Assembly: GCF_001945365.1 (NCBI RefSeq)
Contig: NZ_MSTQ01000013.1
Coordinates: 103,324 to 167,323, forward strand
Reading direction: 5' to 3'
DNA: 64,000 bases
From: Pseudomonas reinekei
Lineage (GTDB): Bacteria > Pseudomonadota > Gammaproteobacteria > Pseudomonadales > Pseudomonadaceae
Shown: piece after piece, positions 9,330-17,607 of the stretch
Layout: each line of letters starts with the position of its first letter
Position numbering within the stretch: position 1 is the stretch's first letter
Program-made: the position numbers and the translations under genes
Notes under the pieces: generated by a model
The model's input: only the letters and a program-made list of their open reading frames with translations
Told to the model about the DNA's origin: nothing
Databases searched by the model: none

Positions 9330-10334
9330 TTAATCGGCCATGCCGACCAGTTTGGCCAGCTCAACAGCACGGTTGGCATAACCCCATTCATTGTCGTACC
9401 AGGCATAAATCTTCACTTGAGTGCCATTGATCACCATCGTCGACAGCGCATCGATGATCGATGAGCGTGGGTCGGTGCGGTAGTCGATGGACACGAGTGG
9501 GCGTACTTCATAGCCGAGGATATCTTTCAGCGGGCCTTCTGCCGCCGCCTTGAGCAACGCATTGACCTCATCCACCGAGGTAGCGCGCTCCACTTCGAAC
9601 ACACAATCGGTAAGCGAGGCGTTGGCCAACGGTACGCGCACCGCGTGACCATTTAGGCGGCCACGCAGTTCGGGGAATATTTCTGCAATGGCGGTGGCCG
9701 AGCCGGTGCTGGTTGGGATGAGGCTCATGCCTGAAGCGCGGGCGCGGCGCAGATCCTTGTGCGGCTGATCGAGGATGCTCTGGGTGTTTGTCAGGTCGTG
9801 AATGGTGGTGATCGAGCCGTGGCGAATGCCCAGGTTCTCGTGGATCACTTTGACGACCGGGGCCAGGCAATTGGTGGTGCAGGAAGCAGCGGTCACAATG
9901 CGGTGCTGCGCAGGGTCGAACAGGTGCTGGTTAACGCCCATCACTACGTTCAAGGCGCCTTGCTCCTTGACCGGCGCACAGACCACCACACGCTTAACAC
10001 CCTGATCCAGGTAGGCCTGCAACACCGCTACGGTTTTCATCTTGCCGCTGGCCTCAATCACCAGATCGCAACCCGACCAATCGGTGTCAGCAATCGCTTT
10101 GTTCGCGGTGACCTTGATGCGCTTGCCGCCAATCACTACATGATCGCCTTCGGCGCTGGCTTCGCTGTGCCAACGACCATGCACAGAGTCGAAGTTGATC
10201 AGGTGCGCATGAGTTGCTGCATCGCCTGCCGGGTCGTTGATGTGCACAAACTCGAACTTTGGCCATCCCCAGGCTGCACGCAGGGCGAGACGACCAATAC
10301 GACCGAAACCGTTGATACCTACTTTGATGCTCAT
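9330..10334 (-). CDS. gap: ars-operon glyceraldehyde-3-phosphate dehydrogenase
   Basis: A 334-residue GAPDH, full length. The NAD-binding start IKVGINGFGRIGRLALRAA, the catalytic Cys in ASCTTNCLAP and the C-terminal WYDNEWGYANR are all present. Its position directly before arsJ marks it as the arsenate-using paralogue rather than the glycolytic copy. The start is ATG 10334, where the Rossmann fold begins; the open frame extends upstream over the 3' end of the phosphatase gene but that part is not protein-like. Confidence 0.93.
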   Translation of the reverse strand: MSIKVGINGFGRIGRLALRAAWGWPKFEFVHINDPAGDAATHAHLINFDSVHGRWHSEASAEGDHVVIGGKRIKVTANKAIADTDWSGCDLVIEASGKMKTVAVLQAYLDQGVKRVVVCAPVKEQGALNVVMGVNQHLFDPAQHRIVTAASCTTNCLAPVVKVIHENLGIRHGSITTIHDLTNTQSILDQPHKDLRRARASGMSLIPTSTGSATAIAEIFPELRGRLNGHAVRVPLANASLTDCVFEVERATSVDEVNALLKAAAEGPLKDILGYEVRPLVSIDYRTDPRSSIIDALSTMVINGTQVKIYAWYDNEWGYANRAVELAKLVGMAD

Positions 10335-10369
10335 GTTGTTGTTCTCTTGAGGCTGCAGTCTGCGGGCAA

Positions 10370-10876
10370 TTACGACTTGGCGGTGTCGAATTGGCGGAGG
10401 TAGTTGATATGCGCAGGGTGCTGAATCGCACGCGGACGCAGCGCCTGTACTTCGCTTACCGCCTCGCGGAACGGCACTCCGCATTCGATCAGCAATTGTG
10501 CTGCAATCAATCCGGTACGGCCCGAGCCGCCCTTGCAGTGAATGGCAATATTCTTGCCTTCGGTGAGCAGTTGCTTGATCCGCTCACGACTGGCCTTCCA
10601 AGCAACCTGGAATGACTCAACAGGCGCTTGGTCATCTTCCACAGGCAGGTGAAACCACTCGATGCCGTGCTGTTGGCATTCCTCTGGCAGATTCTCGACT
10701 TCGTTCCGGCTCAACTCTTCGGTGGGCATCAGCGTCAGCAAGGCCGAAGCACCTGCTGCCTTCAGAGTGTCCAGCGCCTCAGCGACCGACGCGTCTTTCG
10801 TACCTGGGCAAGGGGTGAAGATCAGTTGGCCTTGCACAGCTGTCGTGGTGAGCACGGAGTACGGATGTTGGTGCAC
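10370..10876 (-). CDS. Dual-specificity/tyrosine phosphatase-like protein in ars operon
   Basis: A 168-residue cytosolic protein with the Cys-based phosphatase P-loop HCKGGSGRTG (HCxxGxxR) near residue 113 and a candidate general-acid Asp in VEDDQAP. It resembles the CDKN3/dual-specificity phosphatase group. It sits between arsH and gap with short gaps on both sides, so it is part of the ars operon. Its substrate is not known to me. Since arsenate mimics phosphate, a role with arsenylated metabolites or signalling is possible, but nothing in the sequence proves it. Confidence 0.85.
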   Translation of the reverse strand: MHQHPYSVLTTTAVQGQLIFTPCPGTKDASVAEALDTLKAAGASALLTLMPTEELSRNEVENLPEECQQHGIEWFHLPVEDDQAPVESFQVAWKASRERIKQLLTEGKNIAIHCKGGSGRTGLIAAQLLIECGVPFREAVSEVQALRPRAIQHPAHINYLRQFDTAKS

Positions 10877-10889
10877 GATCAGTCGTCCT

Positions 10890-11606
10890 TCAGATAGAGC
10901 GTTGATTAACGCGTTTGGAGAGTTCTTCCGCCGATTCCTTACGCTCGGAATAGCGGTCGACCAGATAGTCCTGCCGCTCGCGCAGCAGCAATGTGAATTT
11001 CACCAGCTCTTCCATCACGTCCACGACACGGTCGTAGAATGCGGAGGGCTTCATCCGCCCGGCTTCATCGAACTCCAGGTAGGCCTTCGGCACCGAGGAC
11101 TGGTTAGGGATGGTGAACATACGCATCCAACGACCCAGCACACGCAGCTGGTTGACCACGTTGAAGGATTGCGAGCCACCACAGACCTGCATCACCGCCA
11201 GCGTCTTACCCTGGGTTGGGCGCACCGCGCCCATGGTCAACGGAATCCAGTCGATCTGCGCTTTGAACACCGCGCTCATCGAGCCGTGGCGCTCCGGGGA
11301 GCACCAGACCTGACCTTCTGACCAGAGCACCAGTTCGCGTAGCTCTTGCACTTTGGGATGGCTGTCCGGCACGTCGTCTGGCAACGGCAGCTCAGATGGA
11401 TTGAAGATGCGTGTTTCTGCGCCGAAGTGCTGCAACAGGCGCGCAGCTTCTTCGGTCAGCAAGCGGCTGAACGAACGCTCGCGAGTCGAGCCGTAGAGCA
11501 GCAAGATGCGCGGCTTGTGCGTGGCCGACAACGTACTGCCGAGCTTATCGAGGGTCGGCAGATCGACCAGTTCGGCATCGAGGTTGGGGATCATTTCTTC
11601 AGTCAT
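10890..11606 (-). CDS. arsH: ArsH, NADPH-dependent FMN reductase/organoarsenical oxidase
   Basis: A 238-residue flavodoxin-like protein. The FMN phosphate loop is LLLYGSTRERSFSRLL, and the ArsH motif WCSPERHGSMSAVFKAQIDW is present. ArsH oxidises trivalent methylated and aromatic arsenicals to less toxic pentavalent forms. I start at ATG 11606 (MTEEMIPNL), four bases after the acr3 stop; an upstream frame extension runs into acr3. Confidence 0.94.
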   Translation of the reverse strand: MTEEMIPNLDAELVDLPTLDKLGSTLSATHKPRILLLYGSTRERSFSRLLTEEAARLLQHFGAETRIFNPSELPLPDDVPDSHPKVQELRELVLWSEGQVWCSPERHGSMSAVFKAQIDWIPLTMGAVRPTQGKTLAVMQVCGGSQSFNVVNQLRVLGRWMRMFTIPNQSSVPKAYLEFDEAGRMKPSAFYDRVVDVMEELVKFTLLLRERQDYLVDRYSERKESAEELSKRVNQRSI

Positions 11607-11610
11607 AAAT

Positions 11611-12672
11611 TTACTCCTGAGCGAGGGCGCCCTTCGGATGATCGAACCAGCGGCGCTTGAGCCAAAGGGCCACGCCAACCAGGGAGATCAGCACTGGCAC
11701 TTCCACCAGAGGGCCAATCACCGTGGCAAAGGCCACCGGCGAGGCGAGGCCGAAAGTCGCGATGGCGACGGCAATGGCCAGCTCGAAGTTGTTGCTGGCA
11801 GCGGTAAAGGCCAGTGCAGTGGTGCGTGGATAGTCAGCGCGGAGCAGTTTGCCCATCCAAAAGCTGATGAAGAACATCACCACGAAATAGATGGTCAGCG
11901 GGATAGCGATGCGCAGCACATCTAACGGCAGTTGCACCACCATGTCGCCCTTGAGGCTGAACATCGCCACGATGGTCAGCAGCAGCGCTACCAGCGTCAG
12001 AGGGCTGATGCGCGGAATGAAGCGCTGGTTGTACCAAGTCTCGCCTTTGCGGCTGATGAGGATTTTGCGTGTAAGGAAACCAGCCAGGAATGGGATGCCC
12101 AGGTAGATCAGCACGGACTCGGCGATGCTGACAAAGTTGGTATCAATCACACTGCCCTGTAATCCGAACAGTGGAGGCAGTAGGCCAAGGAAGATCCATG
12201 CATACACACTGAAGAACAGGATCTGGAAGATGCTGTTGAAAGCCACCAACCCGGCGACGTATTGGTTGTTGCCACCCGCGATCTGATTCCACACCAGCAC
12301 CATGGCGATGCAGCGCGCCAGACCAATAAGGATCAGGCCGGTCATGTACTCGGGCTTGTCGGCGAGAAACACGATGGCCAGTACAAACATCAGCACAGGG
12401 CCAATCACCCAGTTCTGGATCAGCGATAACGCCAAGATGCGCTTGTCCTTGAACACCTCCGGCAGCTCTTCGTACCTCACCTTGGCCAGCGGCGGATACA
12501 TCATCACGATCAGGCCGATGGCAATCGGGATGTTGGTCGAACCCACCGAAAGGCTGCTGAGCCAAGTCGGTAGCCCTGCGAACAGACTGCCCAAGCTGAC
12601 ACCAATCGCCATGGCGAGAAAGATCCAGACCGTCAGATAGCGATCCAAAAAAGAAAGACGGCTTGTACTCAT
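11611..12672 (-). CDS. acr3: ACR3-type arsenite efflux permease
   Basis: A ~353-residue inner-membrane carrier with about ten transmembrane segments that exports As(III). It belongs to the ACR3 (BART) family, not the ArsB family: LSFLDRYLTVWIF at the start, LARCIAMVLVWNQIAGG with the conserved Cys in the fourth segment, and TAASNNFELAIAVAI near the C-terminus. ATG 12672 is preferred because GGAG lies eight bases upstream; an ATG two codons earlier would leave almost no spacing. It lies 16 bp after arsC. Confidence 0.94.
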   Translation of the reverse strand: MSTSRLSFLDRYLTVWIFLAMAIGVSLGSLFAGLPTWLSSLSVGSTNIPIAIGLIVMMYPPLAKVRYEELPEVFKDKRILALSLIQNWVIGPVLMFVLAIVFLADKPEYMTGLILIGLARCIAMVLVWNQIAGGNNQYVAGLVAFNSIFQILFFSVYAWIFLGLLPPLFGLQGSVIDTNFVSIAESVLIYLGIPFLAGFLTRKILISRKGETWYNQRFIPRISPLTLVALLLTIVAMFSLKGDMVVQLPLDVLRIAIPLTIYFVVMFFISFWMGKLLRADYPRTTALAFTAASNNFELAIAVAIATFGLASPVAFATVIGPLVEVPVLISLVGVALWLKRRWFDHPKGALAQE

Positions 12673-12688
12673 TGTCATGTCTCCAGTG

Positions 12689-13159
12689 TCAGAGGGTGCC
12701 AATCAGGGCCAGCTCGGCCTTGAGTTGTTCGGCACTTAACTGCTTGAGCGGTAAAGCCAGGAAGGCTTCGATTCGGCTTCTGATCTGCTCCAGAGTGGCT
12801 TCGAAAGCCGCCTCGATCTCTTCTTGAGTCCCTTGGTACTCAGAAGGATCTGTCAGCCCCCAGTGGGCCTTGATGGCCGGGCCAAAAAAGACCGGGCAGG
12901 CTTCGCCGGCAGCCTTGTCGCAAACCGTGATGACAAAATCAGGGGCCAGGTTCACATGGACATCGCTGGACTTTCTGTAGAGCCCTGCGGTCGAGATTCC
13001 AGCCTTATCTAACGTTTTCAGGCTCAATGGATGGACTTCGCCCTTTGGCTGGCTACCCGCGCTGTAGGCTTGCATCTCAGTCGGAGCCAGGTGATTGAAC
13101 ATGGCTTCACAAAGAATGCTCCGGCAACTGTTGGCGGTGCAGAGAAACAGAATCTTCAT
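12689..13159 (-). CDS. arsC: Arsenate reductase ArsC, LMW-phosphatase type (first family)
   Basis: A 156-residue arsenate reductase of the low-molecular-weight phosphatase fold. The catalytic loop CTANSCRS (Cx5R) starts at residue 7, and CDKAAGEACP near residue 80 contains candidate resolving cysteines. It reduces As(V) to As(III) for export by ACR3. It lies in the operon between arsR and acr3. It is clearly different in sequence from the second ArsC at 13570-13983. Confidence 0.92.
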   Translation of the reverse strand: MKILFLCTANSCRSILCEAMFNHLAPTEMQAYSAGSQPKGEVHPLSLKTLDKAGISTAGLYRKSSDVHVNLAPDFVITVCDKAAGEACPVFFGPAIKAHWGLTDPSEYQGTQEEIEAAFEATLEQIRSRIEAFLALPLKQLSAEQLKAELALIGTL

Positions 13160-13204
13160 CAGGCTATCTCGTAAAGGCCCAGCGCTTCTTGGGCAGACGT
13201 TACT

Positions 13205-13561
13205 TCAGCAACAAGCGGCCAGGCGCTGTGGGCGATCACCCATCACGTCGAGGCGTTTGGCGTCTGGACTGAGCCAATGCTGGTTAGCGTCCAGTGTGGT
13301 TTTCAGTACGGCAATCACCCAATCCGGCAGACTGGGATGCAGGCGGTAATACACCCATTGACCTTGCCGACGATCCTCCAGCAAACCGCAACTGCGCAGT
13401 TGCGCCAGGTGCCGGGAGATTTTCGGCTGGCTCTCATCGAGTGCGCAGGTCAGCTCACAAACGCACAGCTCTTGCTCACGGGTGATGAGCAACATCAGAC
13501 GAACGCGAGTTTCGTCAGCCAAGCATTTGAATACGGTGGTCGGTGTCAGATGGTCAGCCAT
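13205..13561 (-). CDS. arsR: ArsR arsenite-responsive repressor
   Basis: A 118-residue winged-helix repressor of the ArsR/SmtB family. The metal site ELCVCEL (residues ~31-37) gives the CxC thiols of As(III)-sensing ArsR, followed by the recognition helix SQPKISRHLAQLRSCGLLE. It should repress the ars operon and release DNA when As(III) binds. The start is ATG 13561 (MADHLTPTT), eight bases after the stop of the upstream arsC. Its C-terminus ends in CC. Confidence 0.95.
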   Translation of the reverse strand: MADHLTPTTVFKCLADETRVRLMLLITREQELCVCELTCALDESQPKISRHLAQLRSCGLLEDRRQGQWVYYRLHPSLPDWVIAVLKTTLDANQHWLSPDAKRLDVMGDRPQRLAACC

Positions 13562-13569
13562 AGGGGGTC

Positions 13570-13983
13570 TCAACGTTTGGTTTTCACCAACACAAACATC
13601 TTGATGCGTTCATGGATCTCGTGAAGGGTGTGGCGGAATGCATCGTGCTTGGTGCTGGTCACCGGATCTTCAAAGTTCCAGGCCAACACCTCTCCTGCCC
13701 CTGGAAGGGAATGACATTCCAGAGACGATTTATCGCACAGCGTGATGACGTAATCGAAACGCTCGCCTGCAAACTCATCGATAGACTTGCTGTACAACCC
13801 TTCGGTACTTACACCCAGGTGCTGAAGTGCCTCTAAGGTAAGGGGGTTGATCTCACCGGGCACAGTACCTGCACTGAAGGCGTCGAATTGTTCGGAATCA
13901 GTGTGCCGTAGCAGAGCTTCAGCCAGCTGAGAGCGAGCAGCGTTAGCCACACAAACAAACAGCACGCGGGTCTTATCGGTCAT
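13570..13983 (-). CDS. arsC: Second ArsC-type reductase, first gene of the ars operon
   Basis: A 137-residue low-molecular-weight phosphatase-fold protein with catalytic loop CVANAARSQ (residues ~11-19) and a CDKSSLEC segment. It resembles glutaredoxin/thioredoxin-linked ArsC and the LMW-phosphatase proteins found beside arsR. ATG 13983 is chosen because the motif starts a few residues later and the upstream extension contains the operator sequence. As the promoter-proximal gene it precedes arsR, and it makes this a two-arsC operon. Confidence 0.88.
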   Translation of the reverse strand: MTDKTRVLFVCVANAARSQLAEALLRHTDSEQFDAFSAGTVPGEINPLTLEALQHLGVSTEGLYSKSIDEFAGERFDYVITLCDKSSLECHSLPGAGEVLAWNFEDPVTSTKHDAFRHTLHEIHERIKMFVLVKTKR

Positions 13984-14010
13984 CGCCAAGTCTCGAAATG
14001 GATATGGTTT

Positions 14011-14037
14011 TTCGAATATACGTTTTTTCGAATATTC
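14011..14037. promoter_or_regulatory. Probable ArsR operator for the ars operon
   Basis: GAATATACG (14014-14022) and CGAATATTC (14029-14037) form an inverted repeat matching at 8 of 9 positions around a six-T spacer, 31 bases before the first ars start codon. This is the AT-rich dyad form expected for ArsR. Confidence 0.65.
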
Positions 14038-14150
14038 AGTAAAGCACCTAGACCATTCTTCGCGAAACCTAGCCATTTTCAAGCGCTAACACTCATGCCG
14101 CCCCTACTTGATCGCGGGAACTGGCACGCTTTTAGTAATTAACATCTGGA

Positions 14151-14169
14151 TAATCGTATATTCGTATTA
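14151..14169. promoter_or_regulatory. Second ArsR-like site in the ars/aio divergent gap
   Basis: TAATCGTATATTCGTATTA contains CGTATATTCG (14155-14164), the exact reverse complement of CGAATATACG in the ars operator. It lies between the divergent arsC and aioB genes, 254 bases before aioB. It could let ArsR act on the aio side too. Apart from these two sites, the 13984-14422 gap shows no gene or clear promoter. Confidence 0.4.
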
Positions 14170-14422
14170 ATTTGAGATCGTGGGGGCTTTAGGCTCTCCC
14201 AAACCTCAACCCCAAATTGGAACCCTCCAACGAACTGACCTTGGCTAGGGCCAAACGCTGGATCTTTGCATTACCACCAGCAGGCCTTGTGAATTCACTC
14301 GACATCTAAGCCATTTAGGCCACAAAACAGGGTTTTCTATCCTATGCTGAATAGCTGGAACGAATAGCTGCTTACGACACAGACAGGGCTGACTGCATCG
14401 CAAGCGCATTGCGGAGGCAGAG

Positions 14423-14941
14423 ATGACATCCATAACCAGAAGAACCTTCTTGAAGGCGGGAGGCGGGGTTGCTGCGAGCGCAGCCTTCGGAGTGCCCGGT
14501 TTAACTGAAGCAGCAACATCAACGCCTGTGGTCGAGGGACGAGTCAATCTTCCGTACCAGATGAAAGCGATCACCACGGCGCAAAAATTGCTGGTCAACA
14601 CGCCAGTCCTATTTTCCTATCCTGACGCGGCTTCACCTTGCGCATTGATTAAGATGGGCGCTCCCGTTCCAGGAGGTGTCGGCCCAGAACGCGACATTGT
14701 CGCCTACAGCACGCTATGCACCCATATGGGGTGTCCAGTCGCCTATGACGCGGGACAGAAGGTGTTCAAGTGTCCCTGCCATTTCAGCATTTTCGACCCA
14801 GAGCATGCGGGCCAGATGGTGTCTGGCCAAGCCACCGAGAACTTGCCCAGCGTAGTACTCGAATACAACCCAAAAGACGATTCGGTACGTGCAGTTGCCG
14901 TCGAAGGGTTGATCTATGGACGTCAGTCCAACCTCCTGTGA
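14423..14941 (+). CDS. aioB: Arsenite oxidase small subunit, Rieske protein
   Basis: A 172-residue Tat-exported Rieske subunit of arsenite oxidase. The twin-arginine signal is ITRRTFLKAGGG, and cleavage is likely after EAA. The [2Fe-2S] ligands are in CTHMGC (residues ~94-99) and CPCHFS (~114-119). Electrons from As(III) oxidation pass from AioA to this subunit and then to a periplasmic carrier. aioA follows after 12 bp with its own AAGGAG site. No cytochrome c gene accompanies the pair here. Confidence 0.95.
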   Translation: MTSITRRTFLKAGGGVAASAAFGVPGLTEAATSTPVVEGRVNLPYQMKAITTAQKLLVNTPVLFSYPDAASPCALIKMGAPVPGGVGPERDIVAYSTLCTHMGCPVAYDAGQKVFKCPCHFSIFDPEHAGQMVSGQATENLPSVVLEYNPKDDSVRAVAVEGLIYGRQSNLL

Positions 14942-14953
14942 AAGGAGATTCAA

Positions 14954-17437
14954 ATGGCAACCAACAAAGATCGTGTGGCACTGCCTCCTGTAGATGCCCA
15001 AAAGACCAACCTGACATGCCACTTCTGCATCGTGGGCTGTGGCTATCACGTGTACAAATGGCCGGAAAATCAGGAAGGAGGACGCGCCCCCGATGAGAAT
15101 GCACTCGGACTCGACTTCCGCAAACAGTTACCCCCCTTGGCTCTCATCATGACGACTGCAATGCAGAACACGATCACTGACAAGGACGGCCAGCGCTACA
15201 ACGTCATGATCGTGCCGGACAAACAGTGCGAAGTGAATAAAGGGCTCTCGTCCACACGAGGCGGACAACTGGCCAAGGTCATGTATACCCCTGACGGGGT
15301 AGGCAAGGAGCGGTTACGCAGCCCACGCGTTTATGTGGCAGACCAGTGGGTCGACACCAGTTGGGATGATGCACTGGCACTTTATGCCGGCGTGACCAAG
15401 AAGATTCTCGATAATGACGGGCCAGCCGCTCTCGCCTTTGATTGCTTCGACCACGGCGGAGCCGGTGGCGGATTTGAGAATACCTGGGGCACCGGCAAGT
15501 TGATGTTCACGGCGTTGAAAACGCCGTTGGTGCGTATCCACAACCGCCCTGCCTATAACTCCGAGTGCCACGCTACCCGCGAGATGGGTATTGGCGAACT
15601 CAACAACAGCTACGAAGACGCCGAGTTGGCTGACGTCATTATGGCCATCGGCTGCAACTCTTATGAAACCCAAACCAATTACTTTCTTGCCCACTGGCTA
15701 CCCAATTTTCAGGGGCAGACTGTCGACAAACGTAAGCAGCGATTTCCTGGTGAGAGTGTTGCCCCTGCGAAAGTGATTTTCGTTGATCCGCGCAGGACGC
15801 CCACTATCTCGATTGCCGAGCAAGCGGCAGGCAAGGGCAACGTGCTTCACCTCGATATCGAACCAGGATCGGATATCGCCCTGTTTAATGGCCTGCTGAC
15901 CTACGTGGTAGAACAAGGCTGGCACGACAAAGAATTTATCTCAGCCCATACCAAGGGGTTCGATCAGGCACTTCAAGCCAACAAGCTGTCGCTTGAAGAA
16001 ACCAGCCACATCACCGGCGTGTCGGTGGATAAGCTCAAACTTGCTGCCGAATGGGCCTACAAGCCCAAAGCCTCTGGTCACCGCCCCCACACCATGCACG
16101 CATACGAAAAAGGAATCATCTGGGGGAATGACAACTACCTCATCCAGTCCGCCTTGGTCGACCTGGTGCTTGCTACCCACAACGTCGGACGCCGGGGTAC
16201 AGGTGTAGTGCGGATGGGCGGGCATCAGGAGGGATACACGCGTCCTCCCTATCCAGGCGACTCTAAGATCTACGTGGATCAGGAGATTATTAACGGCAAG
16301 GGCATGATGTATACGGCATGGGGGGCAAACCCGTTCCAGACCACGCTCAATGCTGAGCAGCATCGTGCAGTCATCCTGAAACGCGCCAGCATTGTCAGAG
16401 AGGCCATGGCCAACGTTCGCGGCGGTACGACAGCGCAGATGGTGGATGCGGTCTATGACGCTGTGAAAAATAAAGGTGGTCTCTTCTTAGCCAACATCAA
16501 CCTTTACCCTACCAAGCTGGCAGAAGCCGCCCACGTGATGCTGCCGGCAACCCATCCGGGTGAAATGAATCTCACCTCGATGAACGGGGAACGCCGGATG
16601 CGCCTGTCACAAAAATTCATGGATCCTCCTGGTTCGGCAAAACCAGACTGCCTGATCGCTGCGGCCATCGCCAATACCCTTCAGCAGATGTATCTCACCG
16701 AAGGAAAACAGGAAATGGCGACGCGTTTTACAGGGTTTGACTGGAAAACCGAGGAGGACGCCTTCAATGATGGTTTTCGTATGGCCGGCCAAGCCGGTGC
16801 GGGCCCAATCGACAGTCAGGGAGACACCACGGGCAACCTTGTCACCTACGAGCGGTTGAGAGCCATGGGCAACAATGGAGTCCAGTTACCCACCAAAGAA
16901 TACCGAGATGGCAAACTGATCGGCACAGAGATGCTTTACACCGACTACAAGTTCGATACCCCGGATGGCAAAGCTGAGTTCAAGTCCGCGACGTGGCCAG
17001 GGTTGCCAAAGCCGGTGGCAGAGCAGAAGGCAAAATACAAGTTCTGGGTCAACAACGGGCGTATCAACGAAGTGTGGCAAACGCTTTACCACGATCAATA
17101 CAACGACTTCGTGCAACGGCGTGTGCCGATGGCCTATCTGGAAATCAATCCCGACGATGCACAAGCCTTGGCAATTACATCAGGGGACGTGGTCGAGGTG
17201 TTTAACGACTACGGCTCATCCTACGCGATGGCCTACCTGGAGCCGGATATCAAGCGGAACCAGACGTTCATGCAGTTCGGCCATTTCAACGGTGTGATGG
17301 GCGATCTGACCACGCCATGGACAGACCGAAACGTAATCCCATACTACAAAGGAACGTGGGCGAATATTCGCCGTATCGGCAAAGTAGAGGAGTTCAAGGA
17401 AAATATCAGCTTCAAGTCGCGAAGGTTTAACGCGTAA
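14954..17437 (+). CDS. aioA: Arsenite oxidase large subunit, molybdopterin enzyme
   Basis: An 827-residue catalytic subunit of the DMSO-reductase superfamily that oxidises As(III) to As(V) in the periplasm. The [3Fe-4S] motif CHFCIVGCGYHVYKW lies near residues 22-36. The His/Glu-rich region NRPAYNSECHATREMG is the arsenite-binding segment typical of AioA. It has no signal sequence, as expected because it is exported together with AioB. The length is normal. The usual sensor genes aioXSR are absent from the window. Confidence 0.95.
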   Translation: MATNKDRVALPPVDAQKTNLTCHFCIVGCGYHVYKWPENQEGGRAPDENALGLDFRKQLPPLALIMTTAMQNTITDKDGQRYNVMIVPDKQCEVNKGLSSTRGGQLAKVMYTPDGVGKERLRSPRVYVADQWVDTSWDDALALYAGVTKKILDNDGPAALAFDCFDHGGAGGGFENTWGTGKLMFTALKTPLVRIHNRPAYNSECHATREMGIGELNNSYEDAELADVIMAIGCNSYETQTNYFLAHWLPNFQGQTVDKRKQRFPGESVAPAKVIFVDPRRTPTISIAEQAAGKGNVLHLDIEPGSDIALFNGLLTYVVEQGWHDKEFISAHTKGFDQALQANKLSLEETSHITGVSVDKLKLAAEWAYKPKASGHRPHTMHAYEKGIIWGNDNYLIQSALVDLVLATHNVGRRGTGVVRMGGHQEGYTRPPYPGDSKIYVDQEIINGKGMMYTAWGANPFQTTLNAEQHRAVILKRASIVREAMANVRGGTTAQMVDAVYDAVKNKGGLFLANINLYPTKLAEAAHVMLPATHPGEMNLTSMNGERRMRLSQKFMDPPGSAKPDCLIAAAIANTLQQMYLTEGKQEMATRFTGFDWKTEEDAFNDGFRMAGQAGAGPIDSQGDTTGNLVTYERLRAMGNNGVQLPTKEYRDGKLIGTEMLYTDYKFDTPDGKAEFKSATWPGLPKPVAEQKAKYKFWVNNGRINEVWQTLYHDQYNDFVQRRVPMAYLEINPDDAQALAITSGDVVEVFNDYGSSYAMAYLEPDIKRNQTFMQFGHFNGVMGDLTTPWTDRNVIPYYKGTWANIRRIGKVEEFKENISFKSRRFNA

Positions 17438-17496
17438 TCACGCTTGTTTAGCACTAGCCGGGCTTTTCTTCCCAAGGTGGTCACACTAGCCGCCCA

Positions 17497-17529
17497 GCCC
17501 CCCATGCCTACATGAATAGTATGGGGGGC
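17497..17529. terminator. Hairpin between convergent aioA and arsO
   Basis: GCCCCCCAT (17497-17505) pairs perfectly with ATGGGGGGC (17521-17529) around a 15-base loop. It lies between the aioA stop and the 3' end of the facing flavoprotein gene. No T-run follows, so termination is a guess from position. Confidence 0.4.
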
Positions 17530-17607
17530 GTTCAACACTCTTCTAAGCCAAGAAGACGTGTGGGCGAACGCAAGTGCCTAGTCATGAGCATACGACTTCG
17601 CGTACAG

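Noticed and set aside
14122..14137. Sigma-54-like sequence TGGCACG-CTTT-TAGT upstream of aioB
   Set aside because: The -24 half is perfect but the -12 half lacks GC, which is nearly invariant; AioR is also absent.
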